Source: Nonomuraea sp. NBC_00507 (GTDB taxonomy: Bacteria > Actinomycetota > Actinomycetes > Streptosporangiales > Streptosporangiaceae). From it: a DNA stretch of 64,000 nt. The DNA is taken from contig NZ_CP107853.1 in NCBI RefSeq assembly GCF_036013525.1, forward strand, positions 7,192,001 to 7,256,000. Direction: 5' to 3'. Under the pieces are notes generated by a model. The model was not told the origin of the DNA and made no database searches. It saw only the letters and a program-made list of their open reading frames with translations. A program made the position numbers and the translations under genes. Shown here in pieces: positions 50,863 through 60,186 of the stretch. How positions within the stretch are numbered: the stretch's first letter is position 1; the number at the start of each line of letters is the position of its first letter.

Positions 50863-51680
50863 GGAAACAGCGCTCCTCGCCGATCCTGTCCCTGGCCATG
50901 ATCCTGGCCGCGGCCGTGGTCGGCGTGCCCTTCTACTACATCGTCGTCAACACGTTCAAGACGCAGCAGGAGACGTCCGCCGCGCCGCTCGCGCCGCCGA
51001 CGAGCCTTTACCTGGACAACTATGTGCGGGTGCTGGAGAGCACGCCGATCCTGCAGTCGTTCCTCAACACCCTCTACGTCACCGTCGTGTCCATCGTGAT
51101 CATGCTGGTCATCGGGTCGATGGCGGCGTACGCGATGCTGCTGCGCCAGACGTTGCTCAACCGGGTGGTCGGGGTGCTCCTCGTGATCGCGTTCTTGGTG
51201 CCCGGGCAGGCCACGCTGATCCCCGTCTACCGGATCCTGGTGGGGCTGCGGCTGGTGGACAGCCTGGAAGGGCTCGTCTTCCTGTACGCGGCCGGCTCGA
51301 TCTTCTGCTACTTCCTCATCCAGGGCTACCTGCGGTCGCTGCCGATCTCGATCTTCGAGGCCGCCCGCATCGACGGCGCGGGGCCCTGGCAGATCTACTG
51401 GCGGATCGTGCTGCCGCTCATCCGGCCGATCCTCATCACCGTCGGGGTGTTCCAGACCATGTGGATCTGGAACGACTTCATCACGCCGAACGTCTTCATC
51501 AGCTCGCCCGACAAGCAGACCCTGGTTCTGCAGGTCTACAAGGCCGTCGGGGAGTACTCGGTGGACTGGCCCGCGTTCATGACGCTCAGCGTGATCGTGC
51601 TGATCCCCGTCGTGATCTTCTTCATCGTGATGCAGCGGCACATCGTCAACGGGCTCCTGCAAGGAAGCGTCAAGGGCTGA
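50859..51680 (+). CDS. Sugar ABC transporter permease (MalG type, second system)
   Basis: This is a 273-aa permease with six helices, EAA loop SIFEAARIDGAGPWQIYWRIVLPLI near residue 165 and the family C-terminus NGLLQGSVKG. The ATG overlaps the preceding stop. The LacI gene follows after 38 nt in the same operon. Confidence 0.94.
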   Translation: MRKQRSSPILSLAMILAAAVVGVPFYYIVVNTFKTQQETSAAPLAPPTSLYLDNYVRVLESTPILQSFLNTLYVTVVSIVIMLVIGSMAAYAMLLRQTLLNRVVGVLLVIAFLVPGQATLIPVYRILVGLRLVDSLEGLVFLYAAGSIFCYFLIQGYLRSLPISIFEAARIDGAGPWQIYWRIVLPLIRPILITVGVFQTMWIWNDFITPNVFISSPDKQTLVLQVYKAVGEYSVDWPAFMTLSVIVLIPVVIFFIVMQRHIVNGLLQGSVKG

Positions 51681-51718
51681 GGCCCTCCATGAGAGGATTC
51701 TCCGGTGAGGCGGCGGGG

Positions 51719-52729
51719 ATGGTGACGATTCAGGACGTCGCGCGGGCGGCAGGCGTGTCCGCCATGACCGTGTCCCACGTGATCAACGACCATCCGCACG
51801 TCAAGACCGAGACCCGGGCCCGTGTGCTGCAGGCCATCACCGACCTCGATTACCGGGTCAACGTGGCCGCGCGCAACCTCCGCACCGGCCGCACCGGCAC
51901 GATCGGGCTGGCCGTTCCCGAGGTCGACCGGCCCTACTACGGGCAGCTGGCCGCCGAGATCATCACCGCGGCGGCCCGGCACAACCTCAAGGTGGCGATC
52001 GAGCAGACCGGTGCCTCCCGCGAGGGCGAGCTCGACGCGCTCGCCCTGTCCCGCAACCGGCTCTACGACGGGCTCATCCTCAGCACGGTCGGGCTGGGAC
52101 CGGCCGACACCGATCTGCTCAAGGTCGACTACCCCGTGGTCATCCTGGGGGAGCGGATCTTCGACGGGCCGGTGGACCACGTCGCGATGCCCAACGTCGA
52201 GGGCGCGCGGGCGGCGACCGCGCACCTGATCGAGCAGGGCTGCCGCCGCGTCGCCCTGATCGACGGCGGGCCCGGGGACGAGGTCGACGTCTCCAGCCTG
52301 CGCTTCGACGGCTACCGCGAGGCGCTGGAGGAGGCCGGCATCCCCCTCGATTCGCGGCTCCTCGTCCACATCGACGGGCTCACCATGGAGCAGGGCGCCG
52401 CGGCCGCGCGGCGGGTGAGCGAGTCCGGGGTCGAGTTCGACGGCGCCTTCTGCGTGACCGACACGGTGGCGATGGGCGCGCTGCGCGGGTTCGCCGACGC
52501 AGGGGTGCGCGTGCCGCAGGACGTCAAGGTCATCGGGTTCGACAACATCGCCGAAGGCGCCTACATCGTGCCGTCGCTGTCGTCGATCGACCCCGACCAC
52601 GCGCTCATGGCGAGCACGGCCGTGCGGTTCCTGGTCGGGCGGCTGGCGGAGAAGGGGAAGAAGCGGCAGGTCGCGCGGGAGTTCATCAGCCGCTTCACGG
52701 TCGTGGCCCGCGAGTCGACCGGCGGCTGA
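51719..52729 (+). CDS. LacI-family repressor of the rhamnogalacturonan-type regulon
   Basis: This 336-aa regulator is taken from ATG 51719, where the HTH starts at once (MVTIQDVARAAGVSAMTVSHVINDHPHVK); ATG 51689 would add ten residues. The sugar-sensing domain has RTGTIGLAVPEVDRPYYGQLAAEI and VIGFDNIAEGAY. As last gene of the ABC operon it is probably autoregulated. Candidate sites with a TATCGATA/ATCGAT core occur before this operon, before the GH43-type gene and before the PL11 gene. A terminator follows 17 nt after the stop. Confidence 0.92.
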   Translation: MVTIQDVARAAGVSAMTVSHVINDHPHVKTETRARVLQAITDLDYRVNVAARNLRTGRTGTIGLAVPEVDRPYYGQLAAEIITAAARHNLKVAIEQTGASREGELDALALSRNRLYDGLILSTVGLGPADTDLLKVDYPVVILGERIFDGPVDHVAMPNVEGARAATAHLIEQGCRRVALIDGGPGDEVDVSSLRFDGYREALEEAGIPLDSRLLVHIDGLTMEQGAAAARRVSESGVEFDGAFCVTDTVAMGALRGFADAGVRVPQDVKVIGFDNIAEGAYIVPSLSSIDPDHALMASTAVRFLVGRLAEKGKKRQVAREFISRFTVVARESTGG

Positions 52730-52746
52730 CGACTCCGGCCGCTGAC

Positions 52747-52777
52747 GTCGGCCGGCGGCTGACCGCCGCCGGCCGAC
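52747..52777. terminator. Bidirectional hairpin terminator
   Basis: Perfect 12-bp GC-rich arms (52747-52758 and 52766-52777) around a 7-nt loop lie between the convergent LacI and PL11 genes, 17 nt and 10 nt from their stops. Confidence 0.88.
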
Positions 52778-52787
52778 TCGCTGGGGC

Positions 52788-55112
52788 TCAGCCCTGGGGG
52801 GTCCGGAAGCGGGGCACGGGCACCCGCGACCAGTCGATGTCCGAGCCCAGGTAGAAGCTCGGGTAGGCGGGCTGGTTGTAGCCGGTCTGCTGCCGCGCCA
52901 CCTCCACGCGGTACTGCGGGTCGTGCATCAGCGTGTACAGCTTGCGGTCCGTGACCTCCGTGCTGAGGAAGATCCGGATCGCCGAGCTGTCGGCCGTGCG
53001 CGTCAGCAGCTCCTCCCGCCAGTCGCCGAACACGTCGGCCACCAGACCCGGGTTGCCCTTCGTCCAGTTGTTGGTCAGCGTGCCCTCAGCGGTGAGCACC
53101 GTGCCGCGCTTCCAGTCGTCGATCGTCGGCGTCTGGAACACGGTGGTGGCGGTGCCGTTGATCAGCTGGGTGGTCATGTCGGGCGCCCAGCGGATGCTCA
53201 TGTTGGTGCCGGGGGTGGTCCGGCCCAGGTGGTCGCCGCGGGCCGACCACAGGCCCGCCTGGATCTCCTGGTTGGGCGGCATCGACGACCAGGCCTCCAG
53301 GCCGCGGATGGCGGGGTCGATGTCGCCGACCATGCCGCGCCCGGTGTCCCGGCCGCTGTAGCCGCCGAACAGCACCTTTCCGGTGGCGGCGTCCCGCATC
53401 GCCCATCCGTACGGAGCCCAGGCTCCGCCCTCGTGCACGGTCCAGATCTCCAGACCGGGGCGCTCGGGGTCGAGGTCGCCGACGTGCATGGCGTCGCCGT
53501 GGCCGAGCCGCACGTTCTGCCCGGGCACGTTGCTCTGCGGCGGGCCCTCGGCGAACGACGAGTACAGCAGGTCGCCGTCGTCGTCGATGGTCGCGGCCCC
53601 GTACACGATCTCCTGCCGGCCGTCAGCGTCCACGTCGGCCACGCTCATCGAGTGGAAGCCCTGGGTGGTGAGGTCGGCATATTTCGGGTTGCTTCCCGGC
53701 ACGCCGTGGGGGGAGGCGTTGAAGGGGTTCGCCATCGGCGCGTGGCCGCTGTCGACGTACCAGACCTCCTTCAGCTTCCTGCCGTTCCAGTCGTAGGCGA
53801 CCAGCGTCGTGCGCGTGTAGTAGCCGCGGGCGAAGATCGCCGACGGGCGCTTGCCGTCGAGGTAGGCGACGGCGGACAGGAACCGGTCGACCCGGTTGCC
53901 CGGCTCGACGCGGGCCATCGCGTAGTCGCCCCACAGCAGGCCGTCGTCGCCGCGGCCCGGCTTGTAGTGAATGGTCTGCAGCTCCCTGCCGGAGGCGCCG
54001 TCCAGCACCGACAGGTACTCGGGACCGGTGATGACGAACCCGGCGAACTCCCGCAGGCGGTTGTTGCCACTGCGGCCCGGGGCGTAGACGTCGACGAAGT
54101 ACGTGGCCAGGTCGACGGCGGCTTCGTGCGACAACGGGTACTGGTGCCTCGGGGCGATGCCGAAGGCCTGCTCCAGCGTCGCCGGCCAGCGTCCGGCCAC
54201 CACCTCGGGGTGCTCGTGCCACTTCTCGAACATGCCGACCACGTGGTCGAAGTAGTCCGCCGCGCTCTTGCGGTAGTCGTCGGCGTGCGAGTAGCCGGCC
54301 TTGACGTCCTGCTCCGGCATCGTGACGTAACGCTCGGAGACGACCTCGCCGCCACGTCCGTAGCGGATCATCTTCGTGCCGGGGGCGGTCTTGAGCATCA
54401 TCTCCGAGCGGCCGTCGCCGTCGAAGTCGTAGACCAGGAACTGCGTGTAGTGGGCGCCCGAACGGATGTTGACGCCCAGGTCGAGCCGCCAGCGGAGGGT
54501 GCCGTCCAGCTCGTACGTGTCGACGTAGGTGTTGCCGGTGTAGCCGCGCTGGGAGACGTCCTTGGAGTTCGACGGGTCCCATTTCACGACGTATTCGTAT
54601 TGGCCGTCGCCGTCCACGTCGCCGACGCTCAGGTCGTTGGCCGAGTAGGTGTAGGCCTCGCCGGCCGGGGTCACTCCGTCGGCCGGCTTCTTCAGCTGAA
54701 GATCATAAAACGATTTAACCCACGGCGTGGCGGCGGCGCTGCGGCGGCCCTCCCGGCCCTTGACGACGGGGGCGACGCGGTACTCGGCGGAGCCGGGGCC
54801 GGCGGCGTCGAGGTAGTTGGTGCTGTCGGTCACCGTCGCGATGGGCCGGCCGTCGCGGTACACGCGGAAGTCGGCGCCCGTCATGCCGGTGGCGCCGGCG
54901 CCGGTCACCTCGTCGCCGAGGAGCCGCCAGCTGAGGAACACGCCCTCGCTGGTGGAGGCCGCTACCAGGCCGCGGTCGAGGTGTTCGAGCCGCACGCCCG
55001 CGCCGTGGCCGCGGTCGGGGCCGGCGGCGGCCGGGGCCGCGGTCGCCGATGCGGTGAGCAGGGCGGCCAAGGCGGTGGCGAGTAAGCGGCGGACGCCGCT
55101 GGGGGATCTCAT
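52788..55112 (-). CDS. Secreted rhamnogalacturonan lyase, PL11 family
   Basis: This is a 774-aa enzyme from ATG 55112 with AGGAG at 9-nt spacing; ATG 55133 lacks one. A signal peptide (RRLLATALAALLTASATAAPAAA) is followed by an N-terminal Ig-like segment and then the eight-bladed propeller of PL11. Calcium-type loops are visible (DVDGDGQYEYVVKWDPSN, DFDGDGRSEMMLKTAPGT, DVDADGRQEIVYGAATID). The family eliminates the rhamnose-galacturonate backbone bond of rhamnogalacturonan I outside the cell, releasing oligosaccharides with unsaturated ends. An ATCGAT operator lies upstream, tying it to the neighbouring transporter and LacI regulator. Confidence 0.93.
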   Translation of the reverse strand: MRSPSGVRRLLATALAALLTASATAAPAAAGPDRGHGAGVRLEHLDRGLVAASTSEGVFLSWRLLGDEVTGAGATGMTGADFRVYRDGRPIATVTDSTNYLDAAGPGSAEYRVAPVVKGREGRRSAAATPWVKSFYDLQLKKPADGVTPAGEAYTYSANDLSVGDVDGDGQYEYVVKWDPSNSKDVSQRGYTGNTYVDTYELDGTLRWRLDLGVNIRSGAHYTQFLVYDFDGDGRSEMMLKTAPGTKMIRYGRGGEVVSERYVTMPEQDVKAGYSHADDYRKSAADYFDHVVGMFEKWHEHPEVVAGRWPATLEQAFGIAPRHQYPLSHEAAVDLATYFVDVYAPGRSGNNRLREFAGFVITGPEYLSVLDGASGRELQTIHYKPGRGDDGLLWGDYAMARVEPGNRVDRFLSAVAYLDGKRPSAIFARGYYTRTTLVAYDWNGRKLKEVWYVDSGHAPMANPFNASPHGVPGSNPKYADLTTQGFHSMSVADVDADGRQEIVYGAATIDDDGDLLYSSFAEGPPQSNVPGQNVRLGHGDAMHVGDLDPERPGLEIWTVHEGGAWAPYGWAMRDAATGKVLFGGYSGRDTGRGMVGDIDPAIRGLEAWSSMPPNQEIQAGLWSARGDHLGRTTPGTNMSIRWAPDMTTQLINGTATTVFQTPTIDDWKRGTVLTAEGTLTNNWTKGNPGLVADVFGDWREELLTRTADSSAIRIFLSTEVTDRKLYTLMHDPQYRVEVARQQTGYNQPAYPSFYLGSDIDWSRVPVPRFRTPQG

Positions 55113-55472
55113 GGCACAGGGCTCCTGGCGCATTAAATCGATAAAATCTCCCGGAGGCTATTGGCCGTCTGTGAGGTTTGTCAAGGACGCATTTCGGCTG
55201 CATTTTTCGCGAAATGAATGCACGAGTTGCAGTGAATTGAATTCCCGATCGCGCACCGGCCGCCGTGCCCCGGCTCCGGCGCGCCCCGGCCGAGATCGTC
55301 GACGAGCACGTGCGCCCGTGGGATGCTCGCTGGGCGGGGCAGGCGGGCGATCCCTGGATCTCCGGCGACACGGAATGACATGGATTGCGCGTCGCTCTGA
55401 TCACGGCGTCTTGTGTGGTTTCGTCGCTAAAACGTACGAACGAGACCGCACTTCTGATTCGTGGAGGACTTT
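55113..55472. promoter_or_regulatory. Divergent promoter region of PL11 and M14 peptidase genes
   Basis: There is no gene here. Near the PL11 end lies the ATCGAT operator (55134-55147). Further right is an A/T-richer patch at about 55185-55240 with inverted CATTTCG / CGAAATG segments and repeated GCATTT motifs, a likely promoter or operator area. The remaining sequence shows no clear signal apart from GGAGG at 55463-55467 for the peptidase. Confidence 0.5.
55134..55147. promoter_or_regulatory. ATCGAT-type LacI operator upstream of PL11
   Basis: Read on the minus strand this is ATTTTATCGATTTA, sharing the TTTATCGAT core with the double operator at 48561-48590. It sits just ahead of the PL11 Shine-Dalgarno, so bound repressor would block the lyase gene. 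Confidence 0.7.
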
Positions 55473-58046
55473 GTGCGCTTATATCCAGCCATTCTGGGCA
55501 TCGCCGTCTCGGCCGCGCTCCTCGTCCCGCCAGGGTCGGCGACAGCCGAGCCGGCCGAGCCGCCCCACCCCGCCGTACGCGACTTCGGCAACGGCCCCGA
55601 GCGGAACGAGGTGGCCGCGGGCGTCGCGGAGGGACAGCAGGCCCAGAAGCTCCGCCTCGCCCCGGAGGCCGAGCCGTACGGGCTGTCCCGGGACCGCGGA
55701 TACCCCAGGAGGACCCAGCTCCCGATCCCCGCGGAGAACCCCGCCGACGCCTCCATCAAACTGGGCCTGGTGCCGTACCACGGCATCGCCCCCAAGCTGA
55801 ACGACCTGCAGCGGCGCAGCGACCGTGTCAGCGCGGAGATCATCGGCCGCACCCACCAGGGCCGCGACCTCTACCTCGTCACCCTCACCGCCCCGGAGAG
55901 CCGCGGCCAGGCCGCCGAGCAGAGCGTCATCCGCGACCGCATCGAGAACGACCCGGCCGGCGCCGCCCGTGACCGCAGGCTGGCCGCCAGGTACAAGGCG
56001 CCGATCTTCGTCAACGCCAACATCCACGGCAACGAGTGGGAGGGCACCGACGCCGCGCTGCGTACCATCGAGGAGCTCGCGACCAGCACCGATCCCCAGG
56101 TCGCCGACCTCATGAAACGCACGAGACTCTACTTCAACATCACCGCCAACCCCGACGGCCGCGTCAACGGCGTTCGCCAGAACGGCGCCGGCTTCGACAT
56201 GAACCGCGACTTCGTCACCGCCTCCCAGCCCGAGGTCCGGGCCATGCGCCAGGTGATGATCGACACCCAGCCGGTCGCCATGATCGACCTCCACGGCTAC
56301 GTCAACGGCACGCTCATCGAGCCCACCACGCCACCGCACGGCGCCAACTACGAGTACGACGTGTTCATCAGGAACACCTACGCCAACGGGCTCGGCATGG
56401 AGGCCGCCGTCAACGGGCTCGGCTACACCCCGGCGAAGGACGGCGTGGAGCCGGTGCAGATCCCGTTCCGCGACTCCGCCGAGGGCTGGGACGACTGGCC
56501 GCCGATCTTCACCCCGCAGTACGCGCCGTTCCACGGCACCGTCGCCGCGCACACCGTGGAGATTCCGCTCCGGGTCAACAACGCCGACTACAACAACCTG
56601 CCCGTCGAGGAGTTGCGCCGGCGCTCCGCGATCAACACCGACGTGGCCGCCGCCGCGATCCGGGCCACCTACGGGTTCGTGCAGTCCAAGCACGACGCCC
56701 TGATCGCCGACCAGATCGAGGTCTTCCGGCGGGGCGCGGCCGGCGAGCCGTCCAAGGTCGTGCCGCTCGGCATCGTGCCCGGCTTCGGCCCCGAGGACGT
56801 CTACAACACCACCTTCCCCCGCGCGTACGTCATCACCGGGCAGCGCTCGGCCACCGCGGCCGCCCGCCTGGTCGACCACCTGATCGCGAACGATGTGCGG
56901 GTCGAGCGGGCCACACGCCCGTTCCGCCTGAACGGCAGGACGTACCCGGCCGGGTCCTACGTCGTGGACATGCGCCAGCCCAAGCGCGGGCTGGCCAACG
57001 TGATGCTGGAGCCGGGCGAGGACATCTCCCCACGAGTCGATGCCATGTACGACATCTCCGGCTGGAGCCATGGTCTGCTCTGGGGCGCCACCGTGGACAG
57101 CGTCCCCTCGGGACCGCTGCACGTCTCATCCGAACCGGTCAAGGCCGCCGCTCCTGCCGGATCCGTCCCGCGTACCCCCGGGCCGCTGGCGCTGAAGGTG
57201 ACCGACGCCAAGGAGGTCCAGGCGCTCAACGACCTGCTCAGCCAGGGCGTGGCCGTGACCTGGACGAACGACGGCCGTGCGATCGTGCCGGCCGCCGCCC
57301 GCCAGGCCGCAGCGACCGTGTCCGACCGCTACGGCGTGGCCTTCACCCCGGCGGGCCCGGCCACGGGCACGCCGCTGGCGCCGGTGCGCATCGCCGCGGC
57401 GGCCTCCGCGGACGAGCTGTTCACTTTGCGCGAGATGGGCTTCACCGTCACCCCGGTCTCCACCTCCGTGCTCAACGCGGGCTTCGACTGGAGCGGCGCC
57501 GACGTCCTGTACGTCTCCAGCGGGCTCAGCTACGCGGCGCTCAACCCCGCGGCCCGGACGGCGCTCGACGCCTTCCTCGCCACCGGCGGCGTGATCACCC
57601 GTGGCGGCACGGGGGCGGCGTTCAACGCCGCTGCGGGGCTGCTCACGGCGACCGCGGTCGCCGGCCGCGGCGACGCCAACGGCGTGGTCCGCGTGACCTC
57701 GTCGGCCGGCCCCGTCGGCGGCGGGTCGCCGGAGCACTCGTTCGTGTACTCGCCGCGCTGGTTCACCGCCCTCGGCGCCGAGGTCACGGTCGAGCAGTCG
57801 TACGCCACCGACGGCCCGCTCGTGTCCGGCCACTGGCGGCCGAACGCGGCGGACGGCACCGGCGGCCCGGACGCGGCCAGGGGCCAGGCGGCCGTGGTCA
57901 GCGGCCGGGACGAGCGGGGCGCGGCCGTGGTGCTGTTCGGCACTGAGCCGATGTTCCGCAACCACCCGAAGGGGGTGTTCCCGCAGGTGGCGAGGGCGCT
58001 GTACTGGTCGGCCGCGGTCACCGGCGCAACCGTCACCACCCCCTGA
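55473..58046 (+). CDS. Secreted M14-family zinc metallocarboxypeptidase-like protein
   Basis: This 857-aa protein starts at GTG 55473 with GGAGG at 5-nt spacing and has a signal peptide (LYPAILGIAVSAALLVPPGSATA). The M14 zinc site is seen as NANIHGNEWEGTDAAL (HxxE). Substrate-binding RLYFNITANPDGR, DMNRDF and MIDLHGYVNG follow, with a later His in the PFHGTVAAHTVEIP segment. The catalytic domain covers about 90-420. The C-terminal half (about 430-857) contains glutamine-amidotransferase-like or beta-sandwich segments such as GADVLYVSSGLSYAALN and GVITRGGTGAAFN. It likely trims extracellular peptides, and a peptide ABC transporter is encoded convergently next door. Confidence 0.88.
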   Translation: MRLYPAILGIAVSAALLVPPGSATAEPAEPPHPAVRDFGNGPERNEVAAGVAEGQQAQKLRLAPEAEPYGLSRDRGYPRRTQLPIPAENPADASIKLGLVPYHGIAPKLNDLQRRSDRVSAEIIGRTHQGRDLYLVTLTAPESRGQAAEQSVIRDRIENDPAGAARDRRLAARYKAPIFVNANIHGNEWEGTDAALRTIEELATSTDPQVADLMKRTRLYFNITANPDGRVNGVRQNGAGFDMNRDFVTASQPEVRAMRQVMIDTQPVAMIDLHGYVNGTLIEPTTPPHGANYEYDVFIRNTYANGLGMEAAVNGLGYTPAKDGVEPVQIPFRDSAEGWDDWPPIFTPQYAPFHGTVAAHTVEIPLRVNNADYNNLPVEELRRRSAINTDVAAAAIRATYGFVQSKHDALIADQIEVFRRGAAGEPSKVVPLGIVPGFGPEDVYNTTFPRAYVITGQRSATAAARLVDHLIANDVRVERATRPFRLNGRTYPAGSYVVDMRQPKRGLANVMLEPGEDISPRVDAMYDISGWSHGLLWGATVDSVPSGPLHVSSEPVKAAAPAGSVPRTPGPLALKVTDAKEVQALNDLLSQGVAVTWTNDGRAIVPAAARQAAATVSDRYGVAFTPAGPATGTPLAPVRIAAAASADELFTLREMGFTVTPVSTSVLNAGFDWSGADVLYVSSGLSYAALNPAARTALDAFLATGGVITRGGTGAAFNAAAGLLTATAVAGRGDANGVVRVTSSAGPVGGGSPEHSFVYSPRWFTALGAEVTVEQSYATDGPLVSGHWRPNAADGTGGPDAARGQAAVVSGRDERGAAVVLFGTEPMFRNHPKGVFPQVARALYWSAAVTGATVTTP

Positions 58047-58058
58047 TACCACTCGCGC

Positions 58059-58093
58059 GGGCCGGCGACCCGGAACAACCGGATCGCCGGCCC
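58059..58093. terminator. Bidirectional hairpin terminator
   Basis: Arms 58059-58073 and 58079-58093 match at 14 of 15 positions around an AACAA loop. It lies 13 nt after the peptidase stop and serves the convergent ABC-transporter operon from the other side. Confidence 0.87.
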
Positions 58094-58104
58094 CCGGAAC
58101 GGGC

Positions 58105-58148
58105 GGCGCCGCATACAGGTTCGGATGGCGCCGCCTACAGGTTCGGGC
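58105..58148. repeat. 22-bp tandem duplication in the convergent gap
   Basis: Two consecutive 22-bp units (58105-58126, 58127-58148) share GGCGCCGC-N-TACAGGTTCGG and differ at three positions at most. The copy pair sits beside the terminator and 17 nt from the ABC ATPase stop. It looks like a slippage duplication without evident function. Confidence 0.7.
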
Positions 58149-58165
58149 GGCGCGGGGTGAGGAGG

Positions 58166-59155
58166 TCACACCACTTTGGTGTTGACCTCCGCGAAGTGGC
58201 AGGCGGTGGGGTGGCCGATGCCGCGGTCGGTCAGGGCGGGCTCCTCGACGGCGCAGATGTCCTGGGCCTTCCAGCACCGCGAGCGGAACCTGCATCCGCT
58301 GGGCGGATCCAGCGGGCTCGGCACCTCACCGCTGAGGATGATCCGCTGCCTGCGGCGCTCCTCGCGCGGATTGGCCATCGGCGCGGCCGACAGCAAGGCC
58401 TGGGTGTAAGGGTGGGCGGGACGGTCGTAGACGTCGTCACGCGAGCCGGTCTCGACGATCTTGCCGAGGTACATCACCGCGACCCGGTCGGAGATGTGCC
58501 TGACCACCGACAGGTCGTGCGCGATGAAGATGTACGCCAGCCCGAACGCGTCCTGGAGATCCTCCAGCAGGTTGACCACTCCGGCCTGCACCGACACGTC
58601 GAGAGCCGACACCGGTTCGTCGAGCACGAGGAGCTTGGGCTCCAGCGCCAGCGCGCGGGCGATGCCGACGCGCTGGCGCTGCCCGCCGGAGAACTCGTGC
58701 GGATACCTGTTGCCGTGCTCGGGGTTGAGGCCGACCCGTTCGAGCAGTTCGGCCACCCGGGCGGGGCCGCCGTCCTGCCAGCGGCCGTGGACCTTCAGCG
58801 GCTCGGCGATGATGTCGTTGACCGGCAGCTTCGGGTGGAGCGAGGCGTAGGGATCCTGGAAGACGATCTGGATGTCCCGCCGCACCGCTCGCAGCCGTTT
58901 GGGCGGCATCGTCGTCAGCTCTTCGCCCTTGAAGAGCACCGAGCCGGACGTGGGCTTGTGGAGCTGGAGGATGGCCCGGCCCGTCGTCGACTTGCCGCAT
59001 CCCGACTCGCCGACGACGCCGAGGGTCTCGCCCTGGTCGACGTGCAGGCAGACGCCGCTGACCGCCTGGATGCGGCCGGCCACTTTGCGCAGGAGGCCGC
59101 CGCCGCGTACGGGGAAGCTCATCACCAGGTCGTTGACCTCGAGCAGGTGGGTCAT
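58166..59155 (-). CDS. Peptide ABC transporter ATP-binding protein (DppF/OppF type)
   Basis: This is a 329-aa ATPase. Walker A is [15 protein letters not shown], the Q-loop follows, the signature is [34 protein letters not shown] (Walker B included), and the H-loop is [12 protein letters not shown]. The C-terminal oligopeptide extension has the [19 protein letters not shown] cysteine cluster, a likely Fe-S site. It is the last gene of the operon and overlaps the partner ATPase by 4 nt. Confidence 0.95.
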   Translation of the reverse strand: MTHLLEVNDLVMSFPVRGGGLLRKVAGRIQAVSGVCLHVDQGETLGVVGESGCGKSTTGRAILQLHKPTSGSVLFKGEELTTMPPKRLRAVRRDIQIVFQDPYASLHPKLPVNDIIAEPLKVHGRWQDGGPARVAELLERVGLNPEHGNRYPHEFSGGQRQRVGIARALALEPKLLVLDEPVSALDVSVQAGVVNLLEDLQDAFGLAYIFIAHDLSVVRHISDRVAVMYLGKIVETGSRDDVYDRPAHPYTQALLSAAPMANPREERRRQRIILSGEVPSPLDPPSGCRFRSRCWKAQDICAVEEPALTDRGIGHPTACHFAEVNTKVV

Positions 59156-60186
59156 CGGACGGCCTCGCTCCCGTTGCGGAACAGCGCCGTGGGGTCCGCC
59201 GCCGCGGCCACGTCGCGCCAGTGGTGGCAGGCGGCGTAGTGCCCGCCTTCGCCGGCTTCCATCAGGGTGGGCTCCTCGCTGCGGCAGGTGTCGTCGGCCA
59301 GCGGGCAGCGTGGCGAGAACGGGCAGCCCGCCGGCAGGTTGATCAAGGACGGCGGGGCCCCGCCGATCGGGCGCAGCCGCCCGCCCGAGGTCTCCAGCGA
59401 CGGCATCGAGCCGAGCAGCCCCGCCGTGTACGGCATGCGCGGCTTGTAGAAGATCGTGTCGGTGTCGCCGATCTCGACCGGCTTGCCGGCGTACATGACC
59501 AGCACCCGATGCGCGATGCCCGCGACCACGCCGAGGTCGTGTGTGATCAGCACGATCGCGGCGTTGACGGCGTCCTTGACGGCCAGGAGCTTCTCCAGGA
59601 TCTGCGCCTGGACGGTGACGTCGAGGGCCGTGGTCGGCTCGTCGGCGATGATGACGTCCGGGTTGTTGATGACCGCCATGGCGATCATCGCGCGCTGGCG
59701 CATGCCGCCGGAGAACTCGTGGGGGTAGGCGCGCAGGCGTGCCTCGGCCTGCGGGATGCCGACCAGGTCGAGCATCTCCTTGGCCCGCGCGAGCGCCTGT
59801 TTCCTCGGCACCAGGCCGTGCGCGAGCACCGCCTCGGCGAGCTGGTCGCCGATCGTGTGCACGGGGTTCAGCGCCGTCATGGGGTCCTGGAAGATCATGG
59901 CGATCTTCCCGCCGCGCAGCGCCCGCCGCCTGCGGCCGGGCAGCTTCAGCACGTCCTCGCCGCGGTACAGGATCCGGCCCCGCACGCGGGCGCCGCGCGG
60001 GAGCAGCCCCATCACGGCCAGGGAGGAGACCGACTTGCCCGAGCCGGACTCGCCGACGATGCCGAGCACCTCCCGCTCGTGCAGCGCGTAGGAGACGCCC
60101 CGGACGGCGTGGACGACGCCGTCGTCGGTCGGGAACTCGACGGTCAGGTCCTCCACGCGAAGAATCTCACTGGCGGGACTGGTCAT
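59152..60186 (-). CDS. Peptide ABC transporter ATP-binding protein (DppD/OppD type)
   Basis: This is a 344-aa ATPase with Walker [17 protein letters not shown]. Its signature and Walker B segment is [34 protein letters not shown], and its H-loop is [12 protein letters not shown]. The C-terminal [19 protein letters not shown] cysteine cluster is typical of the family. It forms a heterodimer with the DppF-type protein to power peptide import. Its start touches the preceding permease stop (TGATG). Confidence 0.95.
   Translation of the reverse strand: MTSPASEILRVEDLTVEFPTDDGVVHAVRGVSYALHEREVLGIVGESGSGKSVSSLAVMGLLPRGARVRGRILYRGEDVLKLPGRRRRALRGGKIAMIFQDPMTALNPVHTIGDQLAEAVLAHGLVPRKQALARAKEMLDLVGIPQAEARLRAYPHEFSGGMRQRAMIAMAVINNPDVIIADEPTTALDVTVQAQILEKLLAVKDAVNAAIVLITHDLGVVAGIAHRVLVMYAGKPVEIGDTDTIFYKPRMPYTAGLLGSMPSLETSGGRLRPIGGAPPSLINLPAGCPFSPRCPLADDTCRSEEPTLMEAGEGGHYAACHHWRDVAAAADPTALFRNGSEAVR

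Noticed and set aside
58105..58148. Attachment site or IS-end direct repeat
   Set aside because: The two copies are immediately adjacent, with no element between them and no integrase or transposase in the window.
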